From assembly GCA_047967505.1 (NCBI GenBank), contig CM106538.1: 64,000 nt of DNA. One strand, written 5' to 3'. Positions 55,880 through 64,000 of the stretch are shown here, one piece after another. This DNA is from Dipteris shenzhenensis. Taxonomy: Eukaryota; Polypodiophyta; Polypodiopsida; Gleicheniales. How positions within the stretch are numbered: the stretch's first letter is position 1; the number at the start of each line of letters is the position of its first letter. The translations under genes and the position numbers were made by a program. A model generated the notes under the pieces. The model searched no databases. It was given only the letters and a program-made list of their open reading frames with translations, and was not told the DNA's origin.

Positions 55880-58010
55880 CTATATTACATTCAACATAGG
55901 CACAATATCGTCTATCTCTTCGACTTCGCTGTTGTCACTGAGTAGCTCAAGCTCATCTTCCTCTTCACTGAATGCACCCTCAGTAACTAATTCTGTAGTC
56001 AATCGTTGTCCATCAATTCTCATTACAACGGCTTCCCTTGCTACCCTAGACACAACATTAAATCCTTTCAACAATCATAGATTTCCAAAGCAAAATACCA
56101 AATCTGCAACTCTTGATGGCTTTAATTGATTGCATCTCTTAGAATGAATAAAATCGTATGCACTCCAATTTTGCTCACATGCACCCGATGATGCAGCAAC
56201 AGAGAGCACACGAGTTGCAACATGTTGTAACTCCAATGTCTCTCCACCATATTCCTTCCACCAAGTAGGTGCAATAGTCACCTTAATAGCATCAAGATTC
56301 CGAGGATCTCCAAAAGAGCCTTCGTGATTCGTATATCTCACTCATTGCTAGTAGGCCAGTTTTCCTTGATCTCCAGGAAGTAACTTTTTACAAACCTCTC
56401 GAAAGTTACTTATGACTTTAGGATTCTGTGATTGAGCATGCATTTGATATTGTGGATGTACTGCAAATGCAGCTTCATGCAAAGTGGTGTGCATTCGCTT
56501 CCATCTCTTATTGGCCAAATATACCACTTGTTGCTTCTCCATAGGAGCAAAGTGCATAAATTCTTTAACTTGTTGTATTGCTTCTGACATCTTCCAATAC
56601 ACTTTACCCATAACAACTTGCATCAGCATCAACCTTCCCCAATACTGTTACAAATGGTTCTACACCTTTTATTCTTTCAACATTTTTCCAGAATAGAGAT
56701 GATTGTACAAGATGTACACATTTAGGACCTGGTATTGCGTACTACGTCTTTTTCTCTAGCCAATTCCTCCATCGTCTATCAGCAACAATCTCGACTAAAG
56801 CTTGATGCAGTTCCAACAATCTAGCAAGAACTAGAAAAGAAGTGGCAAATCTAGTTTGACAAAATTGCCTAAGTTGCTTCATAGAGTGCTCTCTGAATAC
56901 TGCATGCAAATATTGATGACTCTTTATAAAACTCACTACGACGTTAGCATCTTGCAATACTCGTTGCACAAATGACAATTGTCCAATATCCTTCAACAAT
57001 AAGTTGAGAGTATGAGTGCCACATGGCACCCATGTCAGAGTGGGATACTTTGCCATGACCATCTCACATGTACTCTTGTAATTTGATGCATTATTTGTTA
57101 CTAATGCAGTGACATTCTCATTGCCACCAACTTTGGAGATTGCTCTTTCGTATATTTTTACAATATATGCCAAAGTTTTTTCTTTTAGAGACGTATCAAT
57201 GCTCTCCAAAAACATAGTTCCCTTGGGAGTAATGCACATTACATTTATCAAGGGTCTGGCTTGCTTGCTATTCCATCTATCAAACACAAGAGTGCACCCA
57301 TATATAGGAATAAAGTCCAATATCTTTTTTTTCAAGCAATCTGCCACATTTTTTTTTACTCTATCAAGATGATCGGTACGCATTTTATTATAATCTGGCA
57401 AAATAAATCCTGGTCTAGCACATGATTTCAAGGCATTATGAAACGTGTCATCTCTCATGACATTGAATGGTATACCATTTTTAACAAATGCTTCTGTCCA
57501 TCTTAAGTGCTCTTCATGCACTTGTTGTCGAAGAAATCCGTCCTCCATATAAGATTGTTCTCCCTTTTTTCTCTTCTTTACCTAATAGACATTAGTCGCA
57601 TCAAAACTCACCTGTGACCCGCTTGCTAGCATATCTTCATCACCTTCATGTATGGATACACTCCTTGCATTTATTAGTGCTTCTCCTTCAACCATCTCAT
57701 CAACCTTAGTGCTCGCATCTTGTTGATTTGCACAATTTCTTATTAGGGTCGGATTAACCACTTTCTTCACTTTCTCTAAATACAATTTGTATAACGGAAG
57801 AACATCAGACGGAGTGCATGTGCAAGCTCCAACGTCACTGCCTGTTCCGAGAAAATGCTGTTTAATGCGAGTAGAACCACCTGTGAATTTGTGTCCACAA
57901 TATTTACACTCCAAGAAAGAGACCGAGGCATGTACTTCTCGTATCTCCGTCACATATGACCAAATCTTGCCGTGCACCATGCTTTTGAAGTTGCCAAAAA
58001 CAAAATGCAA
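55880..58010 (-). pseudogene. hAT transposase (BED finger, DUF659, dimerisation domain)
   Basis: On the minus strand a BED zinc finger (SYVTEIREVHASVSFLECKY, CGHKFTGGSTRIKQHFLG) starts near 57980. After a TAG at about 57583 (CAG-like) come MEDGFLRQQVHEEHLRWTEA and a DUF659 core with YGCTLVFDRWNSKQARPLIN. The segment VTNNASNYKSTCEMVMAKYP, then WVPCGTHTLNLLLKDIG, is where active hAT transposases usually have Thr-Asp-Asn; here the Asp is Asn. Past a frame change near 56745 are VKEFMHFAPMEKQQVVYLAN and a dimerisation region (ATRVLSVAASSGACEQNWSA, IHSKRCNQLKPSRVADLVF), ending at 55880 with an acidic tail. Catalytic substitution, stop and frame breaks make it inactive. Confidence 0.9.
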
Positions 58011-58169
58011 AAAAAACTAATTTGAGTATACGATAGAAACATATTGCAATACACATTTTATAAAAAACAACATATATCCTTTGAAAAACATGTTCAAGCA
58101 TGCAATATATTAATTGTCATTCAATCACGCTCTTTTTAAATAATTCACATTCTATTGAAAGAATATTAA

Positions 58170-59800
58170 ATATTCATTCAAAAGAAAGTGTAAGAATGAG
58201 ACAACTCTTCTAATAACTTTTAAAACTTTCAATTCGTACACTTTAAAACTCTTTGTATTCTTTTACATTCTATTGAAAGAATATTACATATTCATTCAAA
58301 GAAAGTGTGAGAATACAAACACAATAAAATCATATTTCTCACATGAGGTCTAGGGAACTCAACGAGAAGATCCTAAAACTCTCACATACAAAAATTCACA
58401 CAAGAGATCTAATGAACTCAACAAGGAGATCTTAAAACTTCCACAAATTAATTTGATAATTTCAGACACAAAAACAAGCCCATTTCTCACAAGAGATCTA
58501 AGGAACTCAATAAGGAGATCCTAAACTCCCATATACAAAACTCTATTCACATGAGATCTAAGAAACTCAACAAGAAGATCCTAAAACTCCCACAAACAAA
58601 TTTCATAGACATAAAAACAAGCCCATTTATCACAAGAGATCTAAGGAACTCACCAAAGAGATTCTAGTACTCCCACATACAAAAATCTATTCACATGAGA
58701 TCTAGAAACTCAACAAGGAGATCTTAGAACTCCCACAAACAAATTTCATAGACACAAAAACAAGCCCATTTATCTTAAGAGATCTAACGAACTCACCAAA
58801 GAGATCCTAGAACTCCCACGTATAAAAATCTATTCACATGAGATCTAGAAACTCAACAAGGAGATCTTAGAACTCCCACAAACAAATTTCATAGACACAA
58901 AAACAAGCTCATTTATCACAAGAGATCTACAGAACTCACCAAAGAGATCCTAGAACTCCCATGTACAAAAATCTATTTACATGAGACCTAAGAAACTCAA
59001 TAAGGAGATCTTAGAACTCCCAAAAACAAATTTCATAGACACAAAAACAAGCCCATTTATAACAAGAGGTCTAAGGAACTCACCAAAGAGATCCTAGAAC
59101 TCCCACGTACAAAAATCTATTTACATGAGATCTAAGAAACTCAACAAGGAGATCTTAGAACTCCCACAAATAAATTTCATAGACACAAAAACAAGCCCAT
59201 TTATCACAAGAGATCTAAGGAACTCGCCAAAGAGATCCCAAGGAGATCTTAAAACTCCCACAAAAAATTTCATAGACACAAAAACAAGCCCATTTATCAC
59301 AAGAGATCTAAGGAACTCACCAAAGAGATCCTAGAGTTCACACATACAAAAATCTATTCACATGAGATCTAAGAAACTCAACAAGGAGATCTTAAAACTC
59401 CCACAAACGAATTTCATAGACACAAAAACAAACATATTTCTCATAAGAGATCTAAGGAACTCAACAAGGAGATCCTCAAACTCTCACAAAAAAATTTATC
59501 TCACAAGAGATCTAAGGAACTCAACAAGGAGATTCTAGAACTCCCACAAACAAATTTCAAACACATAAATATCTAAATTATTTTTATCACAAGAGATCGA
59601 AGGAACTCAATAAAGAGAACCTAGAACTCCCACAAACAAATTTCAAACACATAAATATCTAAAATATTTTTATCACAAGAGATTGAAGGTACTCAATAAA
59701 GAGAACATAGAACTCCAACAAACAAAAGAAAAGACCATAACCAAAATGCAAACAAGAGATCTCAGGAATTCAGAATGAGATTCTAAAGCTCCCTAACAAA
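58170..59800. repeat. Long tandem array (AGATCT-rich) in the hAT element
   Basis: About 1.6 kb of alternating subunits containing ACAAGAGATCTAAGGAACTC, AAAGAGATCCTAGAACTCCC and ACAAATTTCATAGACACAAA. The composite period is about 140-150 bp (two related half-units), with around ten or more composite copies. Divergence rises at both edges. It sits upstream of the transposase gene on the minus strand. Confidence 0.88.
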
Positions 59801-59973
59801 AATCTATCTTATTTTGGACCTTCTAGATTGCTTTCACAACCTTGAGGATCGTTCTCCTTCTTTTCCTTTTTAGATCTCTTATGCTTGACTGAGGAACCAA
59901 GCATGAGATAAGAAAAATTGGCAAACAATGAGATTATATGCAAAATCAAAGGAACGTATTCATCCTAATACAA

Positions 59974-60040
59974 GTTTATTCATACAATTACTTTATTCGT
60001 ACGAATACTTATTTGTACGAATAAAAGTTATTCATACAAA
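59974..60040. repeat. hAT right subterminal palindromes
   Basis: Four TATTCGTACGAATA-like sites (TATTCATACAATTA, TATTCGTACGAATA, TATTTGTACGAATA, TATTCATACAAATA) mirror the left-end cluster at 54137-54232. Confidence 0.85.
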
Positions 60041-60174
60041 TATGTTGATGACATGGCAATTTATATAAAAAACGTGACGTGTCACCGTTTTTTTAATCGA
60101 TTTTTCTTCCATTCGAATCATTCGAGCGATTTTCTCGATTTTTTCGAATCACGAATTCGAATTTTTCTACTTAG

Positions 60175-60330
60175 GCATCTATCATGGTCTTCTCACTCAT
60201 GACGTTAATCGATTCACCTCCATCAATGTAAACATTAGAAATCACTTGACCATCAATGATCACATCAACCACAGGTACAGCATCACCAACATCTATATCT
60301 ACCTTTTTACAATAGCAATGGCACTTTTCT
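60175..60330 (-). pseudogene. Gypsy protease, N-terminal half
   Basis: The minus strand encodes VDIDVGDAVPVVDVIIDGQV, then SNVYIDGGESINVMSEKTM. The Asp-Gly-Gly corresponds to the aspartic-protease active site Asp-Ser/Thr-Gly. The frame continues exactly at 54034 (DLKYSSTTSPYRIKLVDNTR) when the hAT and one target duplication are removed. Confidence 0.88.
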
Positions 60331-60974
60331 TCTTTGACACTCTTCTACTTACTAGTTTTCCCCATTCCTTCCATAGTTTTAGATGCGTCAATTTTACGAG
60401 CAAAAACCTATGAGTAGGTTTATACGAGCGTGTTTTTCAAGAGATTTTAAAAATAGTATTTCTTTAGGAAACATGGTTTTTACACTTTTATTTTCATTAG
60501 AACTAGATCCCTTTATCATAAAATTATATAGACTAGTCATTCATTCATTTTTACATAACATAAATCTTCTTATTCATAGACATCCCTTTGTACCCTAGTT
60601 ATTACCTTAAAAAAATATTGAAAAATAATTCATTTAAGAAACGTCCCTCATAATCACTCTCAATAAAATAATATTATGCATAAAAATTTACTTATTAAAC
60701 ACAATTATATCATATGGCAATATCTTTCAAGTGTTTTTATAGTATTAATAACAAGATATTTATGGACATGTTTCTACAGAAGTTTAAATTACTATAAATA
60801 AGTATTAACTTAGGCTTATATATCACTCTCATAAAATACATGTAATATTTAATACTATATATGCAAGGTTTTCCAAAATATAACCCCATAGATGTGCTCA
60901 AATAGGGTTTTCCGATCAATTTGAGTGGTTGAATGACTATATTTGGACATTGGATGTGAAAGTTATGTCACTTT

Positions 60975-61068
60975 TAAAAGTGTTGTCCAAGGTAGTTTCG
61001 CCAGTGAAACTACCCTGAAAGACCTTGTTCAAAGGGGTTTCGCTGCCGAAACTACCTTGATGGCTTGC
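60975..61068. repeat. Two adjacent small hairpins
   Basis: GGTAGTTTCGCCAGTGAAAC followed by TACC, and GGGTTTCGCTGCCGAAACTA followed by CC, lie about 20 bp apart. Each folds on itself with TTTC/GAAA-containing arms, so both strands encode similar peptides (QGSFASETTL-like on plus, QGSFTGETTL-like on minus). I infer no function. Confidence 0.7.
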
Positions 61069-61639
61069 TTCAATGACTTTTCTTTGGAGAAACCCTTTCA
61101 TGAAGATAGGTTGAGAGAGGTTTTTCAATGTCACCCCCTATTAAGTAAAAAGTTGTAAGAAGGATCATAAGGGAATTCTCATAGAGAAGTCTACTCTACA
61201 TGTGGGTTTCTTCAAAAGCCATCCCATTATGTTCTCACCATTCCCAAAGATTCACATAAATATTCGTGTATAAAATAGGCATTCCTATAATACTTTTCAT
61301 ATTTCTCAGTGAAACTATGTTTTCTTTTGATCCATTTTTGTCATATTTTTGCATAGTTGGAAGCTTTTTTTTTCCTTCGCTCGAATGCTCAGAAGATTTT
61401 GCTCGGAAAATGCTCATTCCTTGTAGTTTTGGAGACAAAGAAAGTAATTGCCAAAGGTGATATGAGCTTCCTTTTGTGTATACATGCATTCAAGAATCAC
61501 CCTTCTCACAATTGGAAGTGCACATAACAGCTTCAAGATATTGTACTCTTCATCATTTGCATAGTAAAGGAAGTTAAAAGCATTGAGAATCACCACTCCA
61601 TTGTTATAGTTAAAAACTACCCAAAGACAACTCTTCACA

Positions 61640-62320
61640 CCAAGCTGCTAGTGCATGAAACAATCCCCAATCTATCATTGTGCCTGCTGCAGGCATTGTC
61701 GATTCACCAACATATTCAAGAGTGCAAACATAAAGGATATGATCATAATGACTGTGCGAATAGCTTGAGCATCACCTTCACAATCTTCTAGTTCTCTTAA
61801 ACGGGCTACAATCTCATCTAACAAAGTTCTTCCAGGCATCACATCAAAAAACACATGCCTATACTAGGTGTAACATGCAATCAAGTACACCCGAGACTGC
61901 CGTTTAGTAAGGTGGGATGAATCCAATACCAAACGTACCCGGCGTCTCCACCAAAATATGTGACATGAAAATGGGGGTAATAAACTTCATGCACCTCTTC
62001 ACTTCCTACTGCTTTTGAACTGAGTGACAAAGATATTTATCATTGAGAAAGGGACATTAAAAAGCAGCTTTTATGCCCAGATACCACACCATACTTTCCT
62101 CACTTAGATGAGAATGAAGATGGTAACATCCCAAGTGATGTTGTACTCAAGCATAGGGAGAAGGAAAGGATCAGCAAAGGCCATAATCTCAGCACGCCAG
62201 TCTGCGCCAAAGAGAAGAGTGATACGTTGTTGAAAGAAGATCTTGCGACTCAACATGACAAGAACTGATATATATCGAGGAGCTTGAATGGGCTAATTGG
62301 GTCAGATGGGTAGGTTCCAA
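61640..62320 (-). pseudogene. Decayed coding fragment, possibly gypsy gag or captured gene
   Basis: Minus strand. KIFFQQRITLLFGADWRAEI and DPFLLPMLEYNITWDVTIF (near 62.2-62.1 kb) come first, then HEVYYPHFHVTYFGGDAGYV (near 61.97 kb). RRRVRLVLDSSHLTKRQSRV and YRHVFFDVMPGRTLLDEIVA, then RLRELEDCEGDAQAIRTVIM, lie near 61.94-61.75 kb. One TAG (near 61866) sits at a Gln-like position and at least one frame change occurs. I do not recognise the protein. Its position inside the gypsy 5' region argues for gag or an extra ORF. Confidence 0.45.
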
Positions 62321-63423
62321 GGAAACATTGCACCTCCTTCATAGATACCTTTACACTTAGCTCAAAACAATCTGCAAACTGTCATTAGACATAGAGACCC
62401 ATAACATCCAGTAGAGACATGATACCAAAGATTCAAATACATATAGAGATGCGCCTTGAGATGGGCTTTCTGCTTCTATAAGATTCGTAAGAAAAAAAGA
62501 AGCAGCCAGAAAGTCATGGGTGGTTTACTAGACAAGGGTAAAAACTATCATGAAAATAGACTGTCAAACACAGAGACTCATAACTTTTGTTGCTATATCT
62601 TATTCAAGATCTAATAACAAAAGACATGCGTCTTGAAGAGAGCTTCGCGCTGATATAAGTTTTCTAAAAATCGGACTAACGAGCAAAAAGTTATAAGCAA
62701 AACACTAACAGGGGGTCAAACTGTCATGAAAACTGCCCTCCACCCATGCTAATTTCACTTGAGCAGGATGCTCCCTCAAGACTCCACCTTCATCAATGAT
62801 CCACCACTCATAAAGTTCGCCTAGAATAGGGTAAGTAGCTCCCTTAGTGGCTCGGGAAATGGATGGACCATGTGTGCAATAAGCAACTGAATAAAAAGAA
62901 CTTTTAAGGCTTTGAAAGAAAGAAAAGGGAAGAGACACTCAAGAGAGGGAATACGAAGTGATCTTCATTGTCAATAGAGTGAGACTCCACTCCAATGCAA
63001 CTCAAAATACTACAAACACAAGGGAGAAGAAGACGTTTCATATGTACAAGAGGGAGCGGAAGCTCCAAGACTACTCATAGAGAGAGACTGAACTAGAGAG
63101 AGATGGACTTAAGAGTCTACATAAGAGAATATCTACAAGAGGGAGAGAAGGCTCATGGAAGAGGCTTGAGGAGACTAGAGCTACAGCAACACGAGGCCTA
63201 ATGGTGGAAGATATGATGAACAAGGGAGAGGAGGGCTCCTTTTATAGAGATTTTGTCACCCTCCTTCACCCATTTACAATTGCTACCTGTAGATTCTTTT
63301 CCCCATCAATCACATAAGCCCGTATGTCACCATCCATGTTCTTTTTGGCTAGTCTTGCCATGTGTCCCATCAAAAGATGCTCAAGACTCTTGAAATATTG
63401 AGAAAGTCAAGAGTCTCCCCACA

Positions 63424-63854
63424 TGGAGCCCATAGGGACCCTCTCTTTTCCATATGTCCACACCCTCCTTATTCCACATGGGAATTCTAGAAGGATTCCT
63501 CTTGACTCCACACTCCTCCACATGCCTTCCACACGCTTGGCATGTGGCCTCTCTTATATTGTTGGAGCACATGGACATGAGCCCACCTCTTTATATGACT
63601 CACTCTTCCTATTTTCTAAAAACCCCATAATATCCCATACACAAATAACTCTCACCCCATACCAAGGTATTTATAATTCATACCTATGGTATTTACAATG
63701 ATCCATTCCACTCATCCTCTCAATCCCATACAATATCTTAGAAAATAGAAATAAGTGAGAGCCGCTAGGCTATCACTTGATACTCAAACTCTTATCAAAC
63801 ATAGAAGAAAACAATACCAATGCCAAATAAAAAATATCAATTTTTGGCGTCACA
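63424..63854 (-). repeat. Gypsy 5' LTR
   Basis: 431 bp. It starts TGGAGCCCATAGGGACC and ends ...GGCGTCACA. It differs from the partner by roughly a dozen substitutions and small indels. The sequence just inside it (minus strand TGTGGGGAGACTCTTGAC) should hold the primer site, but I cannot match it to a tRNA. Confidence 0.9.
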
Positions 63855-64000
63855 CTGCCATACATGCTTGCGTGTCAGACCAAGGAGTCAAAAAGGAGAA
63901 CCTTGGTCTGTGGTTTCTAGGAATGCGATTGGAAGCATTGTCTCTCTAGTTGAGCAAGGGAGATGTAGCTTCTGCTTAGGCGGGCCTACCTCCTTGGTCT
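63855..64000. other. Right flank of the gypsy element
   Basis: No gene is visible. AGACCAAGG and CCTTGGTCT form a 9-bp inverted repeat around 63878-63910, and CCTTGGTCT recurs at the window end. The sequence is cut off by the window. Confidence 0.4.

Larger units (their letters stand above)
54035..60174 (-). mobile_element. hAT-type DNA transposon, 6.1 kb, inside the gypsy protease
   Basis: The ends are CTAAGTTGCA on the left and the complement of CTAAGTAGAA on the right, flanked by the 8-bp target duplication GCATCTAT, the hallmark length of hAT. Subterminal TATTCGTACGAATA palindromes occur near both ends. A BED/DUF659/dimerisation transposase gene lies on the minus strand. Two long tandem arrays (54.45-55.06 kb and 58.2-59.8 kb) flank the gene. 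Confidence 0.93.
60331..63423 (-). other. Gypsy leader and decayed 5' coding region
   Basis: This is where gag is expected. It is AT-rich from 60.4 to 60.9 kb with no usable frame. A paired-hairpin segment lies near 61.0 kb, decayed coding sequence at 61.64-62.3 kb, and a diverged tandem duplication at about 62.43-62.72 kb. In the duplication both copies carry AGAGACYCATAACNTNTNNT-like and ATGCGYCTTGAGAKGRSNTT-like blocks. The leader next to the 5' LTR is GA-rich. No canonical gag zinc knuckle is visible. Confidence 0.5.
49855..63854 (-). mobile_element. Ty3/gypsy retrotransposon (dual RNase H type) with nested hAT
   Basis: Two LTRs of about 430 bp (49855-50283 and 63424-63854), about 97% identical, bound a 14-kb unit, or about 7.9 kb once the 6.1-kb hAT is removed. 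Minus-strand order: LTR, leader and decayed 5' coding region, protease, reverse transcriptase, RNase H, a second archaeal-type RNase H, integrase, polypurine tract, LTR. The two RNase H domains suggest a Tat-like lineage. The 5-bp flanks (GGGAG and CTGCC) do not match, so the target duplication has been lost or the ends recombined. Confidence 0.9.

Noticed and set aside
1-64000. tRNA, rRNA and snRNA genes
   Set aside because: No cloverleaf with A/B boxes or rRNA core sequence was seen by eye; a covariance-model scan would be needed to exclude degenerate copies.

Overview
The window looks like nuclear DNA of a land plant with a large, repeat-rich genome. The evidence is plant-type CACTA (TNP1/TNP2 gene pair), Ty1/copia with initiator-Met tRNA primer sites, dual-RNase-H gypsy, a BED/DUF659/dimerisation-type hAT transposase, a plant S-domain lectin gene, and GT-AG introns. 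I cannot assign a species. I found no rRNA, tRNA or CRISPR array and no intact ordinary host gene. The only recognisable host gene is a broken, kinase-less G-type (S-domain) lectin receptor fragment at about 5.5-6.8 kb.

Layout: (1) 1-5.2 kb is AT-rich, with no supportable gene. (2) 5.5-6.84 kb is the lectin pseudogene, broken by a 44-bp tandem duplication and a frameshift. (3) 7.6-19.7 kb is a nested stack: a 50-bp repeat array is split by a deleted copia element (target duplication GTTGG), whose LTR is split by a complete 10.3-kb CACTA element at 9098-19438 (target duplication GAA). That CACTA carries a TNP1-like gene (-), a TNP2 transposase gene (+), palindromic GTCGCTATATAGCGAC arrays at both ends and between the genes, and a 2-kb palindromic satellite. 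(4) 19.7-27.1 kb is a degenerate repeat family (called X here) with a decayed coiled-coil/zinc-finger gene. (5) 27086-42181 is a 15.1-kb terminal-inverted-repeat element (called E here) inserted in X. A paralogous empty site survives at about 47.33 kb, which defines both ends of E. E has a pyrimidine-rich leader and an inward-facing gene at each end, a histone H3-like pseudogene in the middle, a 182-bp hairpin MITE, and a nested 5.8-kb copia (33331-39107, target duplication GGCCC). (6) 42.2-49.85 kb is the X flank, a 5'-truncated second CACTA copy (43328-46993, inverted), then X copy B in inverted orientation. (7) 49855-63854 is a 14-kb gypsy element with about 430-bp LTRs. Its protease codons are split by a 6.1-kb hAT element (54035-60174, 8-bp target duplication GCATCTAT).

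How the parts relate: most coding DNA here serves transposition. The CACTA TNP1/TNP2 pair is close to complete. The copia, gypsy and hAT genes are recognisable but broken. The strongest candidate for something undescribed is E, a large composite element that combines an unfamiliar zinc-ligand-rich, possibly transposase-like gene with a histone-H3-like protein. The H3 reading frame is kept over 348 codons but has 15 internal stops, each one C-to-T change from Gln or Arg. A second theme is small tandem duplications (22, 44, 44, 44, 45, 65 and 148 bp), several of which break genes.
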